This document shows, piece by piece, positions 1-7,934 of a DNA stretch of 25,849 nucleotides. The position numbers and the translations under genes were made by a program. The first letter of the stretch is position 1, and each line of letters opens with the position of its first letter. Below the pieces are notes generated by a model. It did not search any database. It saw nothing but the letters and a program-made list of their open reading frames with translations, and was not told the origin of the DNA. The stretch lies in assembly GCA_002887195.1 (NCBI GenBank), contig PJAB01000474.1, positions 1-25,849 on the forward strand, given 5' to 3'. The stretch is from Chrysochromulina parva. Lineage: Eukaryota > Haptophyta > Prymnesiales > Chrysochromulinaceae.

Positions 1-822
1 CTGCACCTGCTGCGAATAAAAGAAGAGCCAGGGCACGCGTCAGCAGCGCGATGCAGCGACGCGATCAAGACAGGCATATGTAGCCAGGGCAGGCCGAGGA
101 TATGGCTGATTTAGAATCGTGACACCTGCTGACGCTCGCGATCTGGTATGATAGGTTCGTGCGCGGAGCAAAGGGACTAGGGTCACATTCTGGCTCCGTC
201 GAAGACTTACGGACGCCCCTCCCTCTCCCAGCCCCTTGACGAAACATTCTGTCTTTCTGTGGGGAACAGGTTCCCGGGGAGTCGTCGCGAGCGCCTCAAG
301 TCGAGGCAGCGACGCATCCGCGCCCTTTGAGGCCAAGGCCCGCGCGTCCACAGGACATACAACTGGCACTGCGAGAAGCGCATCGCCGAACTCTGAATTC
401 GAGGATCCGAGAAGGATCAACCTCAGCTCCTCAGGCCGCACCAGCGCACCTACGCCGCACCATGTCGGGAACTCCTTCTGGTGCCGCAAACGCTTCAGGC
501 ATCGCTGCAGAGAACAGCAACGTCGAGACCATGCTCAAGGAGCTCCTGGCTCGAACTACGACATGTGGGGATACCATGGGGATGACCGATGGTCCGGGTG
601 GTGCCCCGCTTCATCGAAGGCGGTGGGGTGGTTGTCAGATGTCACGTATCGGGCCGGCGAGGTCTACGCGGAGTTACGCTCGTACACATCGTGCACGGGC
701 AATCAGGCAGGCAGCGCGCGGCTACAGCACCTGGAGCCACCCTCACTACTCGCGCCTGCACGCGCAACTCGCTCTGATGCCGTGCTCATGAGCACGAAGA
801 AGAAAGTTCTCGAGGCGAGGGG

Positions 823-1059
823 GTGGCGCGCAAGCTAGAACGTGAACACGCTCATCGAGGAGAGGCGGTCAACATCGTGGCACGCTATTGGCGCTACGCT
901 GGCTGGCATCTTCCGGCACCATATTCCCCGAACACCATGGCGGGCTTTGACGCGTGGATCTACTACATCATGAAGCTGGACACCAACGGCGACGGCTGGG
1001 CGTTCACACACGCCTTCAACACCCTCTTCCAAGGCCGCCCCGATTTCAGTGCGCAGTAA
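823..1059 (+). pseudogene. Possible coding remnant with degenerate EF-hand-like loop
   Basis: This open stretch has no ATG near its left edge; its first usable ATG is internal, near 938. It reads through an aromatic-rich segment (FDAWIYYIMK) and then DTNGDGWAFTHAF. That resembles a calcium-binding EF-hand loop, with Asp, Asn, Asp and Gly at positions 1, 3, 5 and 6, but position 12 is Ala instead of Glu. The frame stops at 1057-1059, while plausible coding character continues one frame over (KKQGLSILEAGGMTKEELAR). This fits a frameshifted remnant or an exon ending near 1056. No family match is claimed. Confidence 0.2.
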
Positions 1060-1530
1060 GAAGCAAGGGCTCTCCATACTGGAAGCGGGCGGGATGACCA
1101 AGGAGGAGCTCGCGCGCGTCACCGACAAGGAAGCACTCGGGTACACGGTCTGGCTCGTGCAGCCTGACGGCAAGCTCCTAGCTCGGCGCACGCGTCTTTG
1201 GCCGAGAGTGCTGGGGCCCGGTGGTCGTCTACAAGTGGTCGTCGCCGCCGCCGTCGGGGTGCACGTGGATGGCCTGAAGCCCAAGGGCAAGCGCGGCCCC
1301 TATGGCTTCTCGACGCCGCACACGCCGCCCATGAGCACACAGGACCGCCTAGGAGCAGGTGCGTGTGCAGAGATCCGCGCTCGAGGCGCGGGAACGTCCG
1401 ACTCGGGCGACGCTCGCACAGCTCGCGCTCCATCTCGGCCCTCGCACAGTGGCGGCCCGGTGGATGCGGTCGTCGCGCGGTGCGGCCAGCGCCACGCGAT
1501 GCTTGATGCCGCGTACGCGCCATTGATTGA

Positions 1531-1893
1531 ATGATTGCTGCGGCGCGTGAGGCCGCGATGGACGCTGCCTCCCCGGCTGCCTCATCGCTCGAGACGGCGC
1601 TCGTCGCCTTCGTGCAGGCGCACGAGGTCGTCATGATGCATGAGGCGAAGCCGCAGGTGGCAGCCGGCAAGAACGCGCAGATCGACGTGCGCGTCGCCAA
1701 GCTGCGCGAGGAGTGGATCGCGAACGAATCCATAATTCTTAATTGCATTTCATCCCATGATATGTCCTCCCCGCGGGATGCCATGATAGGTGAGGCGAAT
1801 GCACAGCGCGTGCGTTGGGGAACCTGGCGTATCAACGCCGAGAAAAACTTCCCCCCTTCCCCCTCTTGCATGCACAAGAGTGTTCACACATGA
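1531..1893 (+). CDS. Hypothetical 120-residue helical ORF, doubtful
   Basis: This ATG-initiated frame overlaps the end of the previous frame by four bases. Its first 75 residues look helical and coding-like (alanine-rich, then VAKLREEWIANES). After that the composition turns less protein-like and the frame runs into a pyrimidine stretch (1850-1866). It could be the 3' part of a multi-exon gene that includes the 823-1300 frames, or a chance ORF. No domain is recognised, and there is no separate support for expression. Confidence 0.2.
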   Translation: MIAAAREAAMDAASPAASSLETALVAFVQAHEVVMMHEAKPQVAAGKNAQIDVRVAKLREEWIANESIILNCISSHDMSSPRDAMIGEANAQRVRWGTWRINAEKNFPPSPSCMHKSVHT

Positions 1894-1984
1894 AATCCTT
1901 TTGAAGGTGTGCGCCTGACGCGGCCCGTCTAGTCAGCGCGGCCTGGACCTTCCTGGCTGCCGCCGTGTCACGGCTCCACTTACG

Positions 1985-3667
1985 ATGGGCGACACGCAGC
2001 CGGACGAGCCCAGCCCAGCCCCAGCCGCGCTCCCTTCGACCCAGTGCGACGACGACGGCCTTGACGGCGGCACCGAAGACGACGAGGTGTCTCCTGAGTC
2101 TGGCGCACCCAAGCCAGCGTGGGGCCAGCTGCGCGCGGCCAGTGGCGACGCGCTGGTGCTGGAGATGGACGGTGGGCCGTACACGCTGGGCCGCGCCGAG
2201 AGCTGCACGCTCCGTCTCACCGACAACAAGGTGAGCGGGGTGCACGCGCGCCTCTCGCACGACGGCGCCAACGCCATCCTCGAGGACCTCTCGTCAAACG
2301 GAACCTTTGTGAATGGAACCAAGGTGGGCAAGGGACGGCTGCGCGTGCTGCTCGATGACGACGAGATCGCCATCGTCGCGCCGTCAGTCGCCAGCGACTC
2401 ATCCACAAAGTTCAGATTCGTGCTGCTCGCCGGCGCGGCAGCCGAAGCGACCAGTGCAGCAGTCGCGGCGGCGGCCACCGCCGCCGCCGCAGGCATCTCG
2501 AGCGCCGCCGCGCCTTCGGCCGCCGCGGCCTCGGGCGCGGGCGCGTCCTCCGGGGCTGGGAGTGCAACGATGGTCGCCGCCTCCTCCTCCGCCGCCTCTG
2601 GCTCTGCCTCGGTGGACGATGGCTCAGCGCTCGAAAAGGAGCTCATGTGCGGCATCTGCCAAGACCTAATGCATCGGCCGGTGGCCCTGCAGCCGTGCAT
2701 GCATTCCTTTTGCGGCGCGTGCTTCTCCGAGTGGATGAAGCGCAAGATCGAGTGCCCCCAGTGCCGGCAGCCAGTGCGCGTCGTCTCGCGCAACCACGCG
2801 CTGGCGAACATCGTGGATATGTATCTGAGCACGCACCCTGACAAGCGTCGCGACCCCGAGGAGCTTGCGCGCCTTGACAAGGAAGACACGCTCGGTAACC
2901 AGCCTAAGCAGCTGCGCAAGCGGGACCGCGCCGACGGCGGCGAGTTGGGCGAGCTCAGCGACGACGACGACGACGACGACGACGGCGAGGGCGAGGACGA
3001 GGACGACGATGACTACGACGGCCTCCCGCCGGGCTACCTCATGGCTCAGATGCTCCTGATGCAGCAGCAGATGCGCCGCGCGCAGCGGACTCCGTGCGCG
3101 CAGTGCCGGCATCCCACTGAGACCCACTTAATGTCGCCACTGCGCACCCGCCGCCCGCCTGTGCTAACGACGAGCGCTCTCGGTAACGGCTTCGAGCGTG
3201 ATGTGCTTACCACGTACCTCTCTGGCAAGGGCAAGGGCATCGCTGACCTGTACATCGAGTGCCTCGCGCGCGCGGAGGCGGGCACCATGATTGTGAGAGA
3301 CATCGTCGGCATGGTGCCCGGCGTCGCGGTGTCGGATCTCGACGGACCGACGTGCCACCGGTGCTTCGAGCAGATCTTCGATGCTCTCGTGTTCCAATAC
3401 CGTGCCGAACTGCCGGCTGCTGATCTGCCCGACGCAGTGACGCGCCGATCAGACTGCTGGCACGGCATCGGCTGCCGCACGCAGATCCACAATCGGCAGC
3501 ACGCCGAGCGCCTGAACCACATCTGCCAGCCTCTGCCGCCGGCAGATGGCAGAGGCGGCGGTGGCGGCGGCGGCAGAAGCGGCGGCAGCCGAGGCGGCAG
3601 CGGACGTGGCGGCGGCGGTGCAGCGGCCCCGGCGGCGGCGGCCGGAGGCGGTGCTGCGGACGTGTGA
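1985..3667 (+). CDS. CHFR: CHFR-like E3 ubiquitin ligase (FHA-RING-PBZ), 560 aa
   Basis: This is a probable nuclear RING-type ubiquitin ligase of the CHFR checkpoint family. An FHA domain lies at residues about 64-148, with YTLGR (Arg70), SGVHARL (Ser84, His87) and SSNGTFVNG, the usual phosphothreonine-binding positions. After an Ala/Ser linker comes a C3HC4 RING with C222, C225, C238, H240, C243, C246, C257 and C260. An acidic Asp/Glu run (326-343) follows. The C-terminal Cys-rich part contains FQYRAELPAADLP and CWHGIGCRTQ...LNHIC (491-514). These match the CHFR C-terminus and its poly(ADP-ribose)-binding PBZ finger as I recall it. The PBZ ligands would be C491, C497, H506 and H512. The tail is Gly/Arg/Ala low complexity. 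The reading frame is uninterrupted from an ATG preceded by a pyrimidine-rich leader. The family is known for ubiquitination at an early-mitotic checkpoint; that role is only inferred here. Confidence 0.9.
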   Translation: MGDTQPDEPSPAPAALPSTQCDDDGLDGGTEDDEVSPESGAPKPAWGQLRAASGDALVLEMDGGPYTLGRAESCTLRLTDNKVSGVHARLSHDGANAILEDLSSNGTFVNGTKVGKGRLRVLLDDDEIAIVAPSVASDSSTKFRFVLLAGAAAEATSAAVAAAATAAAAGISSAAAPSAAAASGAGASSGAGSATMVAASSSAASGSASVDDGSALEKELMCGICQDLMHRPVALQPCMHSFCGACFSEWMKRKIECPQCRQPVRVVSRNHALANIVDMYLSTHPDKRRDPEELARLDKEDTLGNQPKQLRKRDRADGGELGELSDDDDDDDDGEGEDEDDDDYDGLPPGYLMAQMLLMQQQMRRAQRTPCAQCRHPTETHLMSPLRTRRPPVLTTSALGNGFERDVLTTYLSGKGKGIADLYIECLARAEAGTMIVRDIVGMVPGVAVSDLDGPTCHRCFEQIFDALVFQYRAELPAADLPDAVTRRSDCWHGIGCRTQIHNRQHAERLNHICQPLPPADGRGGGGGGGRSGGSRGGSGRGGGGAAAPAAAAGGGAADV

Positions 3668-4160
3668 GAGCCATCGCCAATCTCACGGGGGAGCTGCTGC
3701 GCCCCAAAAAGCTTGGGGGCAGGACTGCTGCACGGGTTGAAACGCCGCTGAGGAGGATGCCTTTCTTCTGTACTTGGAGAGCGATCTCCCCAAAACCCCA
3801 ATGCGCCCGCGCCCTCCATGTGATGCTGATGCGTGATTCTGATTGCGATAAGGAATGGCTTGAAGGCGCCGCGCGCGAGAACATACCTGTATAAATGTAC
3901 ATGTATCCGCGTCGAATCTCGTACAAGGAAGTGTAGGAACACAACATGAACACGCCGAGCCCGAGAGCTACCCAACGACAACGGTCGCGCACGCCGGTCA
4001 CACAGTCACAGAGATACTTACGGTCGGGTCCGTGTATCTTGGTCTTGCCTCTATTATATGGTAAAGCTGTCGAACTGCCTATAGCCGTGCCCCTGACCTT
4101 TCAACCCCTGGTCCGGGAGTTTCTACCTGGTAGAAAGGCGGGTAGAAAGTGGTTTCTACC
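3668..4160. other. Convergent intergenic region
   Basis: This region separates the ends of two convergent genes. It contains an AT-rich patch with TATAAATGTACATG near 3891, too far from any gene start to call a promoter, and the start of the TTTCTACC/GGTAGAAA array at its right edge. Short frames inside it show no protein character. I see no RNA gene. Confidence 0.5.
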
Positions 4161-4200
4161 TCAAAGCCCATAGAAACCCCGGTAGTCACCCGGGTAGAAA
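4120..4200. repeat. Array of TTTCTACC / GGTAGAAA inverted copies
   Basis: Five exact 8-bp copies in mixed orientation lie within 81 bp. TTTCTACC occurs at 4120-4127 and 4153-4160. GGTAGAAA occurs at 4129-4136, 4141-4148 and 4193-4200. The first pair forms a near-perfect palindrome with one spacer base. The array spans the stop codon (4161-4163) of the minus-strand gene, so it encodes that protein's last residues and its 3' UTR. It could form RNA hairpins at the transcript end. The function is unknown. Confidence 0.85.
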
Positions 4201-5981
4201 TCTTGCTGTGTGAGCTCGAGCCTGCGCTCAATCGACGTGAGGTCGACGGTTGCCATCTCCACCGTCCCCGCCGCAGCCTTCAAGGCGGCACTCGCGCCTG
4301 CGGCGGCGCTGGTAGGCAGCACCGCAAGCAGCCGGCGCAGCACGACGCAATCCTCGATGGATAGCCCAATGGTATCATCAGACCCAGTCCCCTCGGCTGC
4401 CGCAGGCCGCACGCCACCCGACGCCACGCGCGCCACCTCCTCGAGGACGGCAACGCGCACGGCCGCCTGGTAGAAGCGATGGCGCGCGGGTGACAGCACG
4501 CCGACGCTCCGCAGCTTCTCGAGGCGCAGGTCGCGATCTCGTACGGTCAGATCGCGATCTCGCATGGCCAGATCGCCCTCTTCATCATCAGCTCCTGGGC
4601 TCGCCGCGAGAGCGCCGAACTTTTCAAGCAGCTCCTTCTTCGCCGCGTTAGGCAGGGTTGCGAGTGCCGCTTTGGTCGCGTCGCTGAGCGTCACGCCGGA
4701 AGGCAGCTGCGGCTCCGTCGAAGCAACGGCCGTCGAGGGACCGCCGAGCTCGAGGCAGCTGCGTGCCAGCCGCGCGGCACTCGAAGCCATCGCAAACGCG
4801 GCGCGCTCCATCGCGGCAGCCGCTGGGGTCTGTACTGGTAGCTCCACGGACGGCACCGAGCTTGCAATCTCCGTGGAGATCTCCGAGAGCTCCGGAAGCC
4901 TTCCCCCGGTGCGTCCGCGAGCTTGGAGCCATGCCGCAAGCGCGCGCTCGAGCTCCGTCTGCAGCAGCTCCTGCACGATCAGCAGCAGCGGCCCAACGAA
5001 CATCGAAGGGGCCAAGCGCATCAGGCCGGGTAGCTCATCGAGCGTCCTTCGCCACGTGGGCGTGCTCAAGACGGCGCGTGCACCGCCAGAGCCGGCTCCC
5101 GAGGCACGGAGCACGCGGCGCGCCTCGAGCGTGAACAACCTGCGCGCGCACTCGTCACGCAAGCGTATGCCACGCTCCTCCTCGCCCTCGAAGCCGAAGA
5201 AGGCGCGTCGCACACCCGCCTCGAGCGCCACCACCTCGGAAAGGGCCCCGAGCGTATCCCGGGGAAACAAAGATTGGCAGAGCAGCAGCAAGGCGCCGCA
5301 CGCGCCGTCCCGTTGACTGATAGCGAAGGCGTTGCCATCGCGGCCGCTCCCGAATGCCATGCGTGCGGCGGCCGTCGTCGCCTTGCGCAACGCGCTGACG
5401 GTCTGCTGTGTGCCACTGCTGTGCGCCGCAACCAAGCGCATCAGGCGTCGGAGCTGCGCCGCGTCCTCACCGCCGCGCTGCGCAAACTCGAGTGCTAGCA
5501 AGCCAAGTGCCGCCTCGACGGTAGCCGAGCTCTCGGCCTGATCAGCGCTGCCGGCGTCCCATGCTGCGAGCAACGCACGCGCTAACGCGACTGTCTTCGC
5601 GTCATCTAGGGCACCATCGACTGTGCGAGCACTCCGTGCCCCAGCGAGGCTGCCACGCCGGCTCGTGGACGGCCACCACAGCGTGCGAGGTCTGCCGTTG
5701 AATGCCGCCCGATACACAGCAGGCCCAGCAGCGGCGACGAGTGCTGCTAAACCCAGGGCAGGCACAGGGTCGGCCAGAACGTTGTCTAGCGCACGATTAA
5801 GTGGCGATTCTGACTGGTGACGACGGACATTCTGGTTCCGTTCTCGACTCGTGGCGGCGAGCAGCACGACATTCGGCGTGTGGAGCTGCAGCTGCGGACG
5901 GCTGGGCGTGCACGCAGTTGCGGCGCAGAATGTGCTCGCAAGCAGAAACCATGGTCGCATCTTCGCGACTCCCTCTCTCAT
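4161..5981 (-). CDS. Unknown Ala-rich helical protein with N-terminal signal-like segment, 606 aa
   Basis: I do not recognise a family. The frame is open for 606 codons with coding-like composition. Two Met codons lie close together (5981 and 5960). The second gives MRPWFLLASTFCAATA, a plausible signal peptide, so secretion or plastid import is possible, although no clear ASAFAP-type Phe follows. A hydrophobic segment lies at residues 74-92 (ALGLAALVAAAGPAVY) and another at about 326-339. Most of the rest looks alpha-helical and Ala/Leu/Arg-rich. A short duplication RDRDL...RDRDL at 474-486 is encoded by a repeat built on the palindrome GATCGCGATC. The C-terminus (DFYPGDYRGFYGL) is encoded inside the inverted-repeat array at 4120-4200, so the final residues may be recently acquired. 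Confidence 0.65.
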   Translation of the reverse strand: MREGVAKMRPWFLLASTFCAATACTPSRPQLQLHTPNVVLLAATSRERNQNVRRHQSESPLNRALDNVLADPVPALGLAALVAAAGPAVYRAAFNGRPRTLWWPSTSRRGSLAGARSARTVDGALDDAKTVALARALLAAWDAGSADQAESSATVEAALGLLALEFAQRGGEDAAQLRRLMRLVAAHSSGTQQTVSALRKATTAAARMAFGSGRDGNAFAISQRDGACGALLLLCQSLFPRDTLGALSEVVALEAGVRRAFFGFEGEEERGIRLRDECARRLFTLEARRVLRASGAGSGGARAVLSTPTWRRTLDELPGLMRLAPSMFVGPLLLIVQELLQTELERALAAWLQARGRTGGRLPELSEISTEIASSVPSVELPVQTPAAAAMERAAFAMASSAARLARSCLELGGPSTAVASTEPQLPSGVTLSDATKAALATLPNAAKKELLEKFGALAASPGADDEEGDLAMRDRDLTVRDRDLRLEKLRSVGVLSPARHRFYQAAVRVAVLEEVARVASGGVRPAAAEGTGSDDTIGLSIEDCVVLRRLLAVLPTSAAAGASAALKAAAGTVEMATVDLTSIERRLELTQQDFYPGDYRGFYGL

Positions 5982-6373
5982 GCCCTCTCAAGAGCATCGT
6001 GTGAACCCGTTTTTTTCTAACGAAATGCCAGGCCGTCACACTGTGCTCCACGAGCGGCGACTTTGGGAAATTATTTCCAAAAGTCTAGCACGAGCCAACC
6101 CCTCTCACACAGATGCTGTGATGGCCTGGGAATTCGTCAATAATTCGTCAAAGTGGCGAGAAGCTCTGGAGTCTGGCTGTGTACGGTCAGGGTATTTGCC
6201 GCTGAGGAGCTCTTTTTTCTTTACAAGATAGAGTCACTTAAAGGGTACCGTATCTAATCCTTAATCACAACCGGCCGGAGCGTATCAAAGCGCAAACAAC
6301 ATTGCCGATTACTCCTCGTCCGTAATTCTGTCCATAGGCTGCTTGGGCATCCAGAGCACACGGGACAGCGATA
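5982..6373. other. Intergenic region between two minus-strand genes
   Basis: This stretch holds the 3' flank of the 6374-6997 gene and the probable promoter of the 4161-5981 gene. It is more AT-rich than its surroundings, with a T-run at 6010-6016, an adjacent direct repeat AATTCGTCA near 6131-6148, and a T-rich patch near 6210-6222. No TATA box or RNA gene is convincing. Confidence 0.4.
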
Positions 6374-6997
6374 TCAAGCATTCTTCCGTTGCAGTTCGGC
6401 CTGCGTATTCCCGTCGATGGAGAAGTAGCCGATGGCCGTCGCACCGCCCAGTCCGTTGTCACCGAAGATGCTCAAGCCCGCCAGCTCCTCATCGGTAGGA
6501 TAGAAGCCCATCCTGCCGAGCACCGCGTCGACGCCTTTGCTGTCCGCGTTCACGGCGCCCGTGTACACGCGCGTCACCGTATATCTGGTACCCCGCGAGG
6601 CGGTAAACGTGCGCTGGAGGACCATTTGGAACCCAATACTGCCGCATTGCCAAAGGCCGCACATGGCCACAGGCGGAGGCCCATTGGTCGCACCGGATTT
6701 AACGGTGCCGTCCCCATCCAGAAATAATTGCGTCCGTGTTTCCTGACTGTCCTCCATTTCGGCCAGCTCCACCTCGCCGAAGATCAACCCAGGAGCCACG
6801 CCAGGGTACGGCGGGTACGGCAGGAGAGCGCACGCATCGCCAGTATTACTCTCAGTGTCGAGACTGTTCGGAAACATTTTCGGATGCGTCCTTGAGACTA
6901 CGGTCGTGAGTTGCGTGCTGGTCGCAAAGCGGCCCGCAAGAAATCGGAACGCGTCTGCTCGCGCGCTGCACAGGAGCACCACGATGAGTCGCGCCAT
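6374..6997 (-). CDS. Plastid-targeted protein of unknown function, 207 aa
   Basis: The protein starts with MARLIVVLLCSARADA followed directly by FRFLAGRF. That is a hydrophobic signal peptide with a cleavage-type ADA and then Phe, matching the ASAFAP-like bipartite targeting motif of algae with secondary red plastids. The Ser/Thr/Arg-rich segment to residue about 40 would be the transit peptide. The mature part looks beta-rich: a Gly/Pro segment, a TRTQLFLDGDGTV strand pair, WQCGS, FQMVLQRTF, a TRYTVTRVYTG strand, then GRMGF and YFSIDGN. This could be a small barrel or lipocalin-like fold, but I cannot name the family. The gene is divergent from the 7233 gene across 235 bp. Location in the plastid is inferred from the presequence only. 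Confidence 0.75.
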   Translation of the reverse strand: MARLIVVLLCSARADAFRFLAGRFATSTQLTTVVSRTHPKMFPNSLDTESNTGDACALLPYPPYPGVAPGLIFGEVELAEMEDSQETRTQLFLDGDGTVKSGATNGPPPVAMCGLWQCGSIGFQMVLQRTFTASRGTRYTVTRVYTGAVNADSKGVDAVLGRMGFYPTDEELAGLSIFGDNGLGGATAIGYFSIDGNTQAELQRKNA

Positions 6998-7232
6998 CGC
7001 CGAAAGAAGCCGGTACCAGGACGGCGCGTCACACGGACAATCTTAGCGCTTGTGTTTTGATAGACTTCTCCACACCGCACCCTGCTTTCCACAACCCGAG
7101 CACAAAGAGAGGTGCGCCACACGCATGGATGCCTTCGCGAACTCGTGGCGCGGTGGCGCGCCTCCCACGCTTCCCGTTCCTCCCTCCACCACTCTCACCC
7201 GCCCCCACACGCACACACGCAGCGTGCGCACG
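6998..7232. promoter_or_regulatory. Probable shared divergent promoter
   Basis: This 235-bp interval lies between the start codons of two head-to-head genes, so it must hold both 5' leaders and both promoters. The right part is C/A-rich (alternating CAC/ACA around 7205-7220). No TATA box is seen. A longer open frame continues upstream of the 7233 start but has untranslated-leader composition. Confidence 0.4.
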
Positions 7233-7643
7233 ATGGAGCCACCGACGGGCCTCCTCTCGCTCGCACTGTACGCAAACATCGGTTACTTTGTCGCCATGTC
7301 TGCTGCGCACTGGGTGGGCTTCAAAGTGCCCGTACTCTTTATCTACTATGACACGCCATTTCACCCCTACCAAGACAAGATCATCTCCTTCTGCGCGGGC
7401 ACGTATGCGATCCTGAACCTCGCGGCCGCGCGCCACCGCGCCGTCGTACCGTATGTTGTTGCGTCGCTTGCGCTCACGACGGTGGGCCTCAGCGCGATAA
7501 ACGCTTCGGACGACCTTCGCAAGGTCCTCCCTGCGGGCGCATCGACTAGCGCCTACTGGCTCCAAACTGGGATGATCGGCGCGCTGACGGGAATGCTCGC
7601 GGTGCTCCACGTCTTGTCGTTTGCGAAGAACAAGTCGGTGTGA
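7233..7643 (+). CDS. Small multi-pass membrane protein, about 136 aa
   Basis: I chose the ATG at 7233 because the in-frame sequence upstream (Pro/Thr/His-rich) does not look coding and the protein begins sensibly here. Four hydrophobic segments are visible at residues about 6-28, 48-66, 70-90 and 107-130. The second is preceded by YYDTPFHPYQDK and the last is followed by a basic tail (AKNKSV). The four-helix layout with short loops suggests an integral membrane protein. No catalytic motif or family is recognised. If translation began further upstream (in-frame ATGs at 7050 and 7125) the protein would gain an N-terminal extension of unknown role. Confidence 0.65.
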   Translation: MEPPTGLLSLALYANIGYFVAMSAAHWVGFKVPVLFIYYDTPFHPYQDKIISFCAGTYAILNLAAARHRAVVPYVVASLALTTVGLSAINASDDLRKVLPAGASTSAYWLQTGMIGALTGMLAVLHVLSFAKNKSV

Positions 7644-7934
7644 AGAGCCAGTGTGGCCACGTGCGACGCCCTACCGCTGCTCGAGTTCATTTAACGTTGC
7701 TCGTTGGGAAATTCAATTGGCGTCCTGTAAATGCCGGTGGCTTAAAAGATTGCCTCCGCCGTCGCTTTTGCGAAAAGTGTAAGCCGGAATTGACGTTACA
7801 CGTTTGTCGGTCAAAAGATGAATACATGGACGCTCGGATGTACGACACCGAGAAGCGAAATCCGAGAATTAGAATGCGCTCATTTGTGTGAATGTGTGAA
7901 CAAAATTTGACGAACCACAAGTCCGCAATTACGC

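Larger units (their letters stand above)
1..1984. other. No intact gene recognised; ORF fragments, possibly a decayed or multi-exon gene
   Basis: I recognise no protein family in this stretch. Short plus-strand frames follow each other. One starts at the ATG at 462 (109 codons, good upstream context). One is open to about 1059 and contains an EF-hand-like loop (DTNGDGWAF) that lacks the final acidic residue. The next frame over contains TKEELARVTDKEALGYTVW and runs on past 1300. An ATG-initiated helical frame lies at 1531-1893. The frame change near 1050 could be an intron (GTAAGA at 1057 resembles a donor) or a frameshift in a pseudogene. Protein-like composition ends near 1730, and the last 100 bases before 1985 look like a pyrimidine-rich 5' leader for the next gene. 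Confidence 0.4.

Noticed and set aside
1933..2919. Long minus-strand ORF (328 codons) opposite the CHFR-like gene
   Set aside because: It lies antisense to a strongly supported FHA-RING gene and is Ala/Ser/Arg-rich with no domain, a typical shadow in GC-rich coding DNA.
3046..4001. Minus-strand ORFs over the end of the CHFR-like gene
   Set aside because: They are antisense to the PBZ region and the Gly-rich tail. Pro/Arg runs mirror the GGC repeats.
4564..5316. Plus-strand 250-codon ORF
   Set aside because: It is Ser/Ala-rich and antisense to the 606-codon frame, which has the more protein-like composition and a signal-like start.
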